Positions 1-7,399 of a stretch of 38,660 nucleotides of DNA are shown here, piece after piece. The DNA comes from Patescibacteria group bacterium UBA6130 (GTDB lineage Bacteria; Patescibacteriota; Microgenomatia; UBA12405; UBA6130): the NCBI GenBank assembly GCA_002428285.1, contig DIVO01000041.1, positions 8,684 to 47,343 on the forward strand. The letters run 5' to 3'. Numbering within the stretch: position 1 is the first letter of the stretch; each line of letters starts with the position of its first letter. Below the pieces are notes generated by a model. The model was not told where the DNA came from. It saw only the letters and a program-made list of their open reading frames with translations, and did not search any database. The position numbers and the translations under genes are program-made.

Positions 1-35
1 GAATTAGATATGGCATAATAGAATAATCAATAACG

Positions 36-737
36 ATGGATTCAAAAATCAAATACTTTTTAGACAACTTTTTTTACCTCAATATCGAAAACAAAATAGT
101 CCGCATCCCCTACTGGAGAAATAAACTAAATTTAAAGAAAGCCAAAAGAATTCAAGGTCCGTTTGGAGGCAAAGGCACACCTGAACAGATTAAATCAGCA
201 ACCATACAGAAAGCCAAAAAACTCAACGTTAACCTGAGAGAAATGACCGCTAAGCAGATAGAAGAATTCATGGAGCAAAACAGAATTGGCATCGACTGTT
301 CCGGCTTTGTTTTTCAATTTCTTAACCAATTAAAACCAGGTTTTTGGAAAAAATTGAAAAAAGCTCCGGGAAAAAGCAGTAACCCGGCAAGAAGATTTAA
401 CGCTTCAGCTCTAACCTCAGATCAAAACTCAGTCAGGGTTGACAACAAAATAGATGCAATCAAAGTTGGAGATATAATTCCCGTAGGCTTGGAAAACGAC
501 AAAATAACCCACGTAATGGTTATTGTTGATATAACTCCCCAAGAGATTTTATATGCCCATTCCTCAAGTAGAACCCAGCTACAAGGTCCGCACTTGGGCA
601 AAATTATTATCGAATACCCAAATGAGCCTCTGAATAAACAGCGCTGGGAAGAAGAACTCACTTCAGGGAAAAGTATTTTAAGCTTGGTCAAAAAACCTTT
701 GGCAAAAATCGGAATAAGAAGAATAAAGGGATTTTAA
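36..737 (+). CDS. NlpC/P60-like cysteine hydrolase
   Basis: A 233-residue protein with the hallmark of NlpC/P60 papain-fold hydrolases: DCSGFVFQF around residues 86-94, where the Cys would be the nucleophile, and a downstream KITHVMVIVDI segment (about 152-162) carrying the candidate catalytic His. Family members usually cleave peptidoglycan peptides or related amide bonds. No signal peptide or membrane helix is visible; the N-terminus is charged, so the export route is unclear. The C-terminus is basic. The gene converges with rplA (15 nt gap). No SD precedes the ATG. Family confidence is good; the substrate is unknown. Confidence 0.72.
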   Translation: MDSKIKYFLDNFFYLNIENKIVRIPYWRNKLNLKKAKRIQGPFGGKGTPEQIKSATIQKAKKLNVNLREMTAKQIEEFMEQNRIGIDCSGFVFQFLNQLKPGFWKKLKKAPGKSSNPARRFNASALTSDQNSVRVDNKIDAIKVGDIIPVGLENDKITHVMVIVDITPQEILYAHSSSRTQLQGPHLGKIIIEYPNEPLNKQRWEEELTSGKSILSLVKKPLAKIGIRRIKGF

Positions 738-752
738 AGAAATAAAGAGCAA

Positions 753-1463
753 TTAAGAAACTGTCTTTACTTTTATTCCCGGTCCCATGGTAGCAGCTAA
801 AACTAGCTTGTCGATATTTTGAGGATCAATTTTTTCAATTAATTTTTCAACGTTTTCTATTAATTCATCTTCATTTTGATCTAGTTTCCCCACAACCAAG
901 TGAATAATAGGGGCTTTTTTTTCTGTTTTTACATCAATTCCGCTATCCTGCATTTTTTCTGCTTCTTTTTCAGGATTGGCAATTAAAGTCCCATTTTTAG
1001 GATTTGGCATTAAACCTTTGGGCCCCAAAACTCTGGCAAAAGGAAGTAATTTTGGCATAAACTTAGGGGTTGAAAGCAATACATCAAAATCAATATTGCC
1101 TTTTTTAATCTGAGCCAAAATTTTATCGTCAGCAACAACAACTTTTTTAGCCTTGCCTGTAAAATTAGGAAATTTTACCTGACCAAAAACCCCAACCTTT
1201 TTAACATTAATATGAACTTCCAAATTGCCCACAAAAGAGGTGATAGAGGTTTTCTTTGCTAATTTTACAGCTTCATTCAAAGAGTATGTCTTGGTAGGAT
1301 CAACTTGTTTTTTAGCCTCCTTAATCTTTTTGCCTCTAGACTTGGTTCTTACTTTGGCTGTTTTAGCATCTCTACTTGATGTTTCCACCTCTTTTTCTGT
1401 AACTTTGACTTTCTTTATTTCTTGTTTCTTTGGTGCTTTGGTCTTTTTCTTTTTATCTGCCAT
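753..1463 (-). CDS. rplA: 50S ribosomal protein L1
   Basis: L1 of the large ribosomal subunit, the stalk protein that binds 23S rRNA and moves E-site tRNA. Typical segments are visible: RVLGPKGLMPNPKNGT (about 143-158) and the C-terminal AATMGPGIKVKTVS. The first 50 or so residues are a Lys-rich, probably disordered extension. Between GKAKKVVVADD and NIDFDVLLSTP about 18 residues of the usual domain II are missing, so total length is normal only because of the N-terminal extension. It follows rplK by 21 nt, last in secE-nusG-rplK-rplA. No SD precedes the ATG. Confidence 0.95.
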   Translation of the reverse strand: MADKKKKTKAPKKQEIKKVKVTEKEVETSSRDAKTAKVRTKSRGKKIKEAKKQVDPTKTYSLNEAVKLAKKTSITSFVGNLEVHINVKKVGVFGQVKFPNFTGKAKKVVVADDKILAQIKKGNIDFDVLLSTPKFMPKLLPFARVLGPKGLMPNPKNGTLIANPEKEAEKMQDSGIDVKTEKKAPIIHLVVGKLDQNEDELIENVEKLIEKIDPQNIDKLVLAATMGPGIKVKTVS

Positions 1464-1484
1464 TTTTTGAATTAAATAGATTTA

Positions 1485-1910
1485 TTAAGCCTCTACCTGA
1501 ACTCCCATACTTCTTGCTGTTCCTGCAATAATCTTCTTTGCCGCTTCAATGTCGTCAGTATTTAAATCCTTCATTTTTTCCTGAGCGATTTCTTCCAGGT
1601 CTTTTTGCGATAATTTGCCTGCCGATTTTCTCTTAGGTTCTCCCGAACCTTTTTCCAACTTTAATTTACTCTTTATCATATCGGCAACAGGGGGAAGTTT
1701 GGTTACAAAATCAAAACTTCTATCTTCATAGACAGTAATAACCACAGGAATAACTTTTCCCTTCTGATCCTGAGTTGCCTGATTATACTGGTTGATAAAA
1801 TCCATAATAGGCACTCCATGCTGACCTAAAACAGGTCCTGCTGGAGGTCCAGGATTAGCTGTTCCGCCCTGAAGATTTAATTTTACGATTGCTTTAATTT
1901 TTTTTGCCAT
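1485..1910 (-). CDS. rplK: 50S ribosomal protein L11
   Basis: L11 (141 residues, the normal length) binds the GTPase-associated region of 23S rRNA and contacts translation factors. Recognisable features are the Pro-rich N-terminal domain (GGTANPGPPAGPVLGQHGV, about 15-33) and the C-terminal rRNA-binding domain ending AAKKIIAGTARSMGVQVEA. It lies between nusG (32 nt upstream) and rplA (21 nt downstream), the standard order. No SD precedes the ATG, so initiation may depend on coupling or an A/U-rich context. Confidence 0.97.
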   Translation of the reverse strand: MAKKIKAIVKLNLQGGTANPGPPAGPVLGQHGVPIMDFINQYNQATQDQKGKVIPVVITVYEDRSFDFVTKLPPVADMIKSKLKLEKGSGEPKRKSAGKLSQKDLEEIAQEKMKDLNTDDIEAAKKIIAGTARSMGVQVEA

Positions 1911-1942
1911 AGGTTGTGATGAACAATGAGTTGGATTGTATC

Positions 1943-2542
1943 TTAAATTTTACTTACCTGCAAGAAATCAAGCTCAACAGGAGTTTCCCTGCCAAACATA
2001 GATACCAAAACTTTTAATTTTCCTTTTTTCTCGTCAATCTCATCAATAGTTCCCAAAGAATCGACAAAAGCTCCGTCAATGATCTTAACAGCTTCACCAA
2101 CTGAGAATTTTGTTTCGTATTCGACTTTTTGTTCAACAATATTTTTAATAATCTTATCAACTTCTGTTTGCGAGATGGGCATGGGTTTTTCGCCAATACC
2201 AACAAAGTTTGTAATTCCAGGAGTAGTTTTAACAGTTATCCAAGAATTATCATCCAAGATCATATTTACCAGAATATATCCTGGGAATATTTTTTCTTTG
2301 GTTTTAACCTTTTTGCCTCTTCTTATGACCATCTTATCCTTAATTGGAATGATGGCCTCAAATATCTTATCATCCAAACTCATGGTTTTTACTCTTTGTT
2401 TAAGAGCAGTAACCGCCTTATATTCATGCCCTGAGTAAGTATGAACAACAAACCAAGCTGCTCCCCTTCCTGGTTTTTGAAGGCTTAGCTGGAATTGATA
2501 TTTATCTTTTTTAGATGCCTTTTTGGTTTTTTTATTAGCCAT
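1943..2542 (-). CDS. nusG: Transcription termination/antitermination protein NusG
   Basis: NusG (199 residues) binds RNA polymerase, and through its KOW domain Rho or ribosomal protein S10. The NGN domain starts at AAWFVVHTYSGHEYKA (about 29-44) and contains FPGYILVNMILDD; the KOW domain is FSVGEAVKIIDGAFVDSLG (about 146-164) and the protein ends near VELDFLQVSKI. The first 25 residues are a Lys-rich extension absent from many homologues. It lies 25 nt downstream of secE and directly upstream of rplK. No SD is visible. Confidence 0.96.
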   Translation of the reverse strand: MANKKTKKASKKDKYQFQLSLQKPGRGAAWFVVHTYSGHEYKAVTALKQRVKTMSLDDKIFEAIIPIKDKMVIRRGKKVKTKEKIFPGYILVNMILDDNSWITVKTTPGITNFVGIGEKPMPISQTEVDKIIKNIVEQKVEYETKFSVGEAVKIIDGAFVDSLGTIDEIDEKKGKLKVLVSMFGRETPVELDFLQVSKI

Positions 2543-2567
2543 ATTTATTAGTTAATTATTGAAATTT

Positions 2568-2753
2568 TTATCTTAATGCTATTTCTTCAACTAGCTTAGT
2601 AAAAAGCAGATCCACGCCACCAAATACAATACTTGCAATTAGGGCTACAAATAATACCACACCTGTAAGCCTAATTAAACTATCTTTATCCGCCCAGGTA
2701 ATATGATTAAACTGTTCTCTTACTTCACTAAAATATTTAGACACTCGGTCCAT
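2568..2753 (-). CDS. secE: Preprotein translocase subunit SecE
   Basis: Short SecE (61 residues) with a single transmembrane helix, VVLFVALIASIVFGGVDLLF (about 32-51), after an amphipathic segment FSEVREQFNHITWADKDSLI. SecE clamps SecY in the Sec translocon. It is first in the run secE-nusG-rplK-rplA. Six nt before the ATG is TAAAAT with an upstream TG, an extended -10, so the transcript probably starts at or next to the start codon. Confidence 0.93.
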   Translation of the reverse strand: MDRVSKYFSEVREQFNHITWADKDSLIRLTGVVLFVALIASIVFGGVDLLFTKLVEEIALR

Positions 2754-2759
2754 GGAAGA

Positions 2760-2768
2760 ATTTTAACA
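2760..2768 (-). promoter_or_regulatory. Extended -10, leaderless-type promoter of secE
   Basis: TGTTAAAAT on the minus strand ends 6 nt before the secE ATG. No convincing -35 is seen; an extended -10 can compensate. Transcription would start at about the A of ATG. Confidence 0.5.
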
Positions 2769-2846
2769 CAAGTTTAGGTTTTTTACACCAACATATCACC
2801 TTCTCTTGCACATCAAGACTGAGGACAAAAAACCAGGCAGTAGGGA

Positions 2847-3743
2847 TTAAGCGTTACTAGGGTTGTTTCTTCTCTTTTTCCACCCACGAAAGATATATAC
2901 ACCCAGCAATATCGGAACCCAGATTGCACCATAAACAGCAATCCAAATAATTGCCGAACCAAGCGATCGTCCGGTTGAAACCAAAGATCTGACAGCATAT
3001 TTAAAAACAACCTCTGGTCTCCAAGGCTCACTTGGAGCATATGGCAAGGCCAATTCATCTGTTGAAAGATAAACTGTTATTTTGGAAAGGTTTGCGCTTT
3101 GTTTGTAATATTCCTGCTGTCCTTTAAGGTTATCGATTTGTGATTGCAGATTTGTTAATTCTCTTTGCACTTGCAATATGTCATTAATCTCACTGGCTTG
3201 CTCAAGTATAGCTTCAAATTTGGTTTTGGTTTTTTCCAACACTTGAAGCCTCTCCTCTAAATCAATATATTCATCGGTGACATCACTTCCCTGCCAATTT
3301 TCCGAAACAACCCGAACTCCAAGTTTTCTAAATTCATCTAAAGCTTGCTCTTGATTCTCAGTCGGCACTCGAACTGTCAAATCGGCCGTATCCGCTTCGT
3401 CAGGAGAGTTAAAATTGCTTTCAACCATATAACCACCAAGATTTTCGGAAATTGTAATAATGTCATCTCTGACTTGAACCACATTTTTTACCAACATAGA
3501 AAGCCAAGTGTTTTGAACCACCATTCGGTCATCATCAGTTACTACCGGAGCTGCTTGTCTTGAAGGAAAGCCTATTTCGGCATTACCAACGGCGTCCATA
3601 GTCTCATAGCTACCAGATTGTTTTGTCAATGGCACATCAAAAACTGGCTGATTGATAAATGACTCTTTTAAAATGACAAAAAGAAGAAAGAGAATAATTA
3701 AACCTTGCCAATGTTTCTTGATAAAAGTAATTGAATTATTCAT
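2847..3743 (-). CDS. DUF4349-family membrane protein
   Basis: 298 residues. There is an N-terminal membrane helix (GLIILFLLFVILKESFI, about 14-30), then an extracytoplasmic domain with the DUF4349 pattern MLVKNVVQVRDDIITISENLGGYMVES (about 83-109, read in two pieces) and LTVRVPTENQEQALDEFRKLG. A coiled-coil (about 150-215) follows, and a C-terminal helix AIIWIAVYGAIWVPILLGVY before a basic tail. Function is unknown; the family is widespread and membrane-anchored. A TTGATT-17-TTAAAT promoter ends 5 nt before the ATG, so the mRNA is probably leaderless. Confidence 0.85.
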   Translation of the reverse strand: MNNSITFIKKHWQGLIILFLLFVILKESFINQPVFDVPLTKQSGSYETMDAVGNAEIGFPSRQAAPVVTDDDRMVVQNTWLSMLVKNVVQVRDDIITISENLGGYMVESNFNSPDEADTADLTVRVPTENQEQALDEFRKLGVRVVSENWQGSDVTDEYIDLEERLQVLEKTKTKFEAILEQASEINDILQVQRELTNLQSQIDNLKGQQEYYKQSANLSKITVYLSTDELALPYAPSEPWRPEVVFKYAVRSLVSTGRSLGSAIIWIAVYGAIWVPILLGVYIFRGWKKRRNNPSNA

Positions 3744-3748
3744 ATCTT

Positions 3749-3777
3749 ATTTAAACAAAGATATGATTAAAAATCAA
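3749..3777 (-). promoter_or_regulatory. Sigma70-like promoter of the DUF4349 gene, leaderless type
   Basis: On the minus strand TTGATT, a 17 bp spacer and TTAAAT, followed by 5 nt and the ATG. The spacing puts the transcription start at the start codon. Confidence 0.6.
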
Positions 3778-3781
3778 TTTT

Positions 3782-3808
3782 TTGTGACAATTATCCGTAT
3801 GATATAAT
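3782..3808 (+). promoter_or_regulatory. Extended -10 promoter of the ileS leader
   Basis: TGATATAAT (3800-3808) is a perfect extended -10. A poor -35-like TTGTGA lies at 3782-3787. The next ATG is 6 nt downstream at 3815, so transcription would start at the leader-peptide start codon. Confidence 0.65.
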
Positions 3809-3814
3809 TTCACT

Positions 3815-3853
3815 ATGTTTGCAGACTTGAATAGAAAAAACATTATTATATAA
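3815..3853 (+). CDS. ileS leader peptide with three Ile codons
   Basis: A 12-codon ORF reading MFADLNRKNIII and then TAA. The last three sense codons are ATT ATT ATA, all Ile, directly before the stop and directly before two hairpins, the second a terminator, upstream of the isoleucyl-tRNA synthetase gene. Cognate codons in a short leader peptide are the classic sign of ribosome-mediated attenuation (known for trp, his and ilv operons). It has no SD; the extended -10 ends 6 nt before the ATG, so it would be translated from a leaderless transcript. Chance is possible, but the match of Ile codons to ileS makes it unlikely. Confidence 0.75.
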   Translation: MFADLNRKNIII

Positions 3854-3878
3854 GCAGCCGGAAAAAGTTTCCGGTTGC
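3854..3878 (+). promoter_or_regulatory. Leader hairpin 1 of the ileS attenuator
   Basis: GCAGCCGGAAA (3854-3864) pairs with TTTCCGGTTGC (3868-3878) around an AAG loop: 11 pairs, one a G-U. It begins right after the leader stop codon, so a ribosome at the stop would mask it and one stalled at the Ile codons would mask less of it. GAAAAAG (3861-3867) can alternatively pair with CTTTTTC (3902-3908) at the base of the terminator, a possible switch. Confidence 0.65.
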
Positions 3879-3883
3879 CTTTT

Positions 3884-3914
3884 AGTCCTTCGAAAGAAGG
3901 ACTTTTTCGTTTTT
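3884..3914 (+). terminator. Intrinsic terminator (attenuator) upstream of ileS
   Basis: AGTCCTTC (3884-3891), a GAAA tetraloop, and GAAGGACT (3896-3903), followed by TTTTTCGTTTTT. The 8 bp stem with a U-rich tail lies 25 nt before the ileS ATG and in the same direction, so it would stop leader transcripts before the gene. Confidence 0.8.
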
Positions 3915-3939
3915 AAGAGGTATCATAAGTAACAAACAC

Positions 3940-6897
3940 ATGAAAAAGAAAAAAATTAAATATACCGAACAGAAAAACTTCTCTTTTATTGAGAATGAAA
4001 AAGAAACACTTGATTGGTGGTATAAGCAAGGAATTGTAGAAAAATATCTAAGCAGAAATAACAATTCTGAGAAAAACTTCTCTTTTATCGATGGCCCTAT
4101 TACCGCCAACAATCCAATGGGAGTTCATCATGCCTGGGGCAGGACAATTAAAGACCTCTACCAAAGATATAAAAATATGCAGGGATTCAAGCAAAGATTT
4201 CAAAACGGTTTTGATTGCCAAGGATTATGGGTAGAGGTCGAGGTCGAAAAAGAGAAGGGCTTTAAAAACAAATCTGATATCGAAAAATTTGGGGTTGATA
4301 AGTTTGTCCAAGCCTGCAAAGACCGGGTTTTAAAGTATTCCGATATTCAAACAACACAATCTAAAAGACTTGGGTATTTTATGGACTGGGATAACTCGTA
4401 CTTCACCATGAGCGAGGAAAACAATTATATGATTTGGCATTTTTTAAAAGTTCTTCACGAAGAAGGAAGTATTTATCAAGGCACTGATTCCGTACCCTGG
4501 TGTCCAAGATGCGGCACTTCCATTTCCCAGCACGAGATCGCAACAGAAGGCTATAAAACAATCACTCATGATGCTGTTTTTATGAAATTTCCTGTGGTCA
4601 AAAATAGCAAGGTTGTTAAAGACGAGTACCTGCTTGTCTGGACCACTACTCCATGGACAATTCCTGCTGATACTTTGGTAGCCGTTCATCCCGACGTTAT
4701 CTATGCCCTAGTCAAAGACGATAATGAAAAACTTTGGTTGGCAAAGGACCTAGTTAAAACAGTCGTTGGTTCCCAGGCAGAGATATTAAAAGAGGTGTTG
4801 GGTAAGGAGTTAATCGAAAAGGAAGGAGTAACCCACTATCAAGCACCATTTGATAATTTACCAATAATTAAAGACGTTGCAAAAAGCCCTCATTTTCACC
4901 AATTAGTTTTTGCCAAGGATCTTGTTACTCAAGACGAAGGCACTGGTTTGGTACATATCGTTCCGGGTGCAGGAACAGAAGATCATCACTTGGTTAAAAA
5001 TGATCTTAAATGGAAAGAGGTTATTTTCCCTGTAGTTGGCGAGGATGGAAGCTATCTTGATGGCTATGGATTTTTAACAAACAAAAATGCCAAAAACGAA
5101 CCTAAACTCGTGATCGACTACCTTAAAGAAAAAGAAGATGGTAAATACTTGTATAAAGTTGAACCGCACACTCACTCCTACCCTGTCTGCTGGCGCTGTT
5201 CAACTGAACTGATCTGGCGAATTGTTGATGAGTGGTATATCAATATGGATAATAAGCGTAAAAATGATAACAAAAGTTTGCGCCAAAGAATGATTGATGT
5301 CACAAAAACTATCAACTGGATACCGGATTTTGGTCTCAAACGAGAATTAGACTGGCTCAATAATATGCATGATTGGCTGATAAGCAAAAAAAGATATTGG
5401 GGTTTAGCATTGCCGATTTGGAAATGTGAAAAATGCGGCTCTTTTCAAGTAATAGGCTCAAAAGAAGAACTGAAGCAAAAAGCCATTGAAGGCTGGGATA
5501 AATTTGAAGGCCACACTCCTCACAAACCTTGGATCGACAAGGTAAAAATCAAGTGTGATAAATGTGAAGGTAAAGCTTCAAGAATTCCTGATGTTGGCAA
5601 CCCCTGGCTTGATGCAGGTATTGTTCCCTTTTCAACTCTTGTTGATCCAGAATCAGGAAAAGTGAGCTACCTGACCGAAAAGAAACAATACTGGAATGAA
5701 TGGTATCCTGCTGACTTCATTACCGAATGTTTTCCTGGTCAATTCAGAAACTGGTTTTACTCACTGATCGCCATGGGAACAGCATTGGAAGATAAAAAAC
5801 CATTTAAAAATATCTTAGGGCATGCCTCGGTCAAAGATGAAAAAGGCAGAGAGATGCATAAAAGTTCTGGTAACGCTATCTGGTTTGACGATGCGGCCGA
5901 AAAAATGGGAGCTGATACTCTTCGCTGGCTGTACGTAAGACAAAACCCAGAACTAAACCTAAATTTGGGCTACAAACTTGCAGACGAGGTAAGAAGGCAA
6001 TACATCTTCCTTTATTGGAACTCATTTAAGTTTTTTCAAACTTATGCTATAGCAAACGACTGGAGTCCAACAAACACGGACATACCTAAATCTGACTTTA
6101 TTTTAGATCAATGGATTATTTCCCGAATGGAAACAACTAAAAATAAGGTGGAAATAACATTAGAAAGCTACAGTCACCAAGAATCAATTTTACATATAGA
6201 AAGCTTATTAGAGGATGTATCCTTATGGTATATCCGAAGATCGAGAGACAGGCTCAGCCCACAAAATGAAAACTCCAAAGACAGGCAATCCTGTTTTGAA
6301 ACAATGTATTTTGTCCTTAACCAACTGACCTTAATTCTTGCACCCGTAGTTCCTTTCCTAACCGAAAAAGTGTGGCAAAGTTTACAAGGAAACGGCGATA
6401 AACCAAATCCTGGTGAATCTGTTCATCTCCAAAATTGGCCGTTAGTTGATAAAACAGTAATCAACAAAGAACTGGAAAAACAAATGAAAATGGTAAGGGA
6501 AATTGTTAATCTTGGACACTCACAAAGACAGACAAACCAGATCAAAGTTAGACAACCATTAGCAAAGATAACAGTCAATAATATTTTAATTGACGAAGAA
6601 CTGAAAGACTTGATAAAAGACGAGCTTAATGTCAAACAAGTTGAAGCTATCGAAGGCAAGGGCGAACTTAAGGTTAATTTGGATACCACCATTACTCCTC
6701 AACTCAAAGCCGAAGGTGAGGCAAGGGATTTAATAAGACAAATCCAGATCGAGAGAAGAAACATGAGACTAAAGCTAACCGATAAGATTAAAATAATGGC
6801 TCCAGACTGGCCAAAAAAATTAGAAAAAGAAATTCTGCAAAAAACAGGAGCCTTATCTATAGAAAAAGCGGAAAATCTTTCAGTCGAGAAAGAGTAA
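3940..6897 (+). CDS. ileS: Isoleucine--tRNA ligase
   Basis: 985-residue class Ia synthetase that charges tRNA-Ile. Order: Rossmann domain with the HIGH-equivalent PMGVHHAWGR (about 59-68), a zinc-type knuckle VPWCPRCGTS, the editing domain with LLVWTTTPWTIPADT and GTGLVHIVPGAG, CWRCSTELIWR, RYWGLALPIWKCEKCG, the KMSKS-equivalent REMHKSSGN near residue 640, and an anticodon-binding domain with SLWYIRRSRDRLSP. Both signature motifs deviate from the usual HIGH and KMSKS, but the surrounding sequence is clearly IleS rather than ValS or LeuS. The gene stands alone behind a leader-peptide attenuator with Ile codons, which supports the assignment. Confidence 0.95.
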   Translation: MKKKKIKYTEQKNFSFIENEKETLDWWYKQGIVEKYLSRNNNSEKNFSFIDGPITANNPMGVHHAWGRTIKDLYQRYKNMQGFKQRFQNGFDCQGLWVEVEVEKEKGFKNKSDIEKFGVDKFVQACKDRVLKYSDIQTTQSKRLGYFMDWDNSYFTMSEENNYMIWHFLKVLHEEGSIYQGTDSVPWCPRCGTSISQHEIATEGYKTITHDAVFMKFPVVKNSKVVKDEYLLVWTTTPWTIPADTLVAVHPDVIYALVKDDNEKLWLAKDLVKTVVGSQAEILKEVLGKELIEKEGVTHYQAPFDNLPIIKDVAKSPHFHQLVFAKDLVTQDEGTGLVHIVPGAGTEDHHLVKNDLKWKEVIFPVVGEDGSYLDGYGFLTNKNAKNEPKLVIDYLKEKEDGKYLYKVEPHTHSYPVCWRCSTELIWRIVDEWYINMDNKRKNDNKSLRQRMIDVTKTINWIPDFGLKRELDWLNNMHDWLISKKRYWGLALPIWKCEKCGSFQVIGSKEELKQKAIEGWDKFEGHTPHKPWIDKVKIKCDKCEGKASRIPDVGNPWLDAGIVPFSTLVDPESGKVSYLTEKKQYWNEWYPADFITECFPGQFRNWFYSLIAMGTALEDKKPFKNILGHASVKDEKGREMHKSSGNAIWFDDAAEKMGADTLRWLYVRQNPELNLNLGYKLADEVRRQYIFLYWNSFKFFQTYAIANDWSPTNTDIPKSDFILDQWIISRMETTKNKVEITLESYSHQESILHIESLLEDVSLWYIRRSRDRLSPQNENSKDRQSCFETMYFVLNQLTLILAPVVPFLTEKVWQSLQGNGDKPNPGESVHLQNWPLVDKTVINKELEKQMKMVREIVNLGHSQRQTNQIKVRQPLAKITVNNILIDEELKDLIKDELNVKQVEAIEGKGELKVNLDTTITPQLKAEGEARDLIRQIQIERRNMRLKLTDKIKIMAPDWPKKLEKEILQKTGALSIEKAENLSVEKE

Positions 6898-6918
6898 CTT
6901 TAATTTTTCCAAGAAATA

Positions 6919-6976
6919 CCCCACACCTTTTTTCGCTTTCGCGATGAGCAGCCAGTAGGCAACTCAAGGTGCGGGG
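6919..6976 (-). ncRNA. Three-way-junction RNA element, 3' part of the GC-rich mini-locus
   Basis: On the minus strand an 11 bp outer stem (6966-6976 with 6919-6929, one G-U) encloses two hairpins: GAG..GCC-TACT-GGC..CTC (with a wobble and a mismatch) and TCGC-GAAA-GCGA. No run of U follows, so it is not a simple terminator. The wobble pair favours the minus strand as the RNA. It lies just after the small ORF. Family unknown. Confidence 0.5.
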
Positions 6977-6980
6977 TAAG

Positions 6981-7002
6981 TGGTCAGGCGATTACCTGAC
7001 CA
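6981..7002. repeat. 8 bp inverted repeat over the stop codon of the mini-gene
   Basis: TGGTCAGG and CCTGACCA around a 6 nt loop. The TGA stop of the 63-residue ORF lies inside the stem. Confidence 0.7.
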
Positions 7003-7175
7003 TGGAGGTGAGAGCGAGGCGGTCCGTCAAGACAATGTGAGCAAAGCTTTTCAAACCTTGCCACATCCACTTGAGAAACGCTCTCCCACTCCTTGAAGGG
7101 ATTATTCATTCTCCCTTCAAGGATGGAGTTCACCACCTGGGCGAACTCCTCTGGCGGCATTTCCACCACATGCAT
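6984..7175 (-). CDS. Small GC-rich protein with a CSHC motif, unknown function
   Basis: A 63-residue ORF starting MHVVEMPPEEFAQVVNSILE and carrying CSHCLDGPP near residue 46, a two-Cys pair that could form half of a metal site. I do not recognise it. It has the strong SD AAGGAGGGG just before the ATG, a TTGACT-17-TACTAT promoter and G/C-ending codons, unlike its AT-rich neighbours. The coding DNA also holds long inverted repeats (7091-7122 with 11 bp arms and 7125-7149 with 7 bp arms), so the locus could instead be a structured RNA or serve both roles. The base composition suggests foreign origin or RNA-structure constraint. Confidence 0.55.
   Translation of the reverse strand: MHVVEMPPEEFAQVVNSILEGRMNNPFKEWESVSQVDVARFEKLCSHCLDGPPRSHLHGQVIA
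7091..7122. repeat. 11 bp perfect inverted repeat inside the mini-gene
   Basis: CCTTGAAGGGA (7091-7101) and TCCCTTCAAGG (7112-7122) around a 10 nt loop. A second one, GGAGTTC/GAACTCC, lies at 7125-7149. Confidence 0.75.
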
Positions 7176-7187
7176 TTTCCCCTCCTT

Positions 7188-7241
7188 CTGACTCTCTTAG
7201 AAAAAGAGTCAGTTAGCTTCCAATTACCTCGCTGTTGAGGT
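7188..7241 (-). promoter_or_regulatory. Structured 5' leader of the mini-gene
   Basis: Two hairpins lie between the predicted start (about 7244) and the SD: ACCTC-AACAGC-GAGGT (7226-7241) and an 8 bp stem CTGACTCT/AGAGTCAG (7188-7212), the latter ending right beside the SD. The arrangement could modulate ribosome access. Confidence 0.5.
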
Positions 7242-7250
7242 TATGGACCT

Positions 7251-7279
7251 ATAGTAATATTTATTTCAAATAAAGTCAA
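7251..7279 (-). promoter_or_regulatory. Promoter of the GC-rich mini-locus
   Basis: Minus-strand TTGACT (7274-7279), a 17 bp spacer and TACTAT (7251-7256): a near-consensus housekeeping promoter. Confidence 0.65.
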
Positions 7280-7399
7280 CTATCTGATTAATTCTTAACC
7301 AATTAAAGGAAGAGTTCAACCGTTGATTTAAAGCTAAAATAAAGTAGAATTAAAAAGTTGGGGTTAAAAAAGTTGTGATACAGGCAAATCAACAGGCAA

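Noticed and set aside
3882..4112. 76-codon ORF antisense to the ileS leader
   Set aside because: Lies over the terminator and the ileS 5' end in antisense; low-complexity translation.
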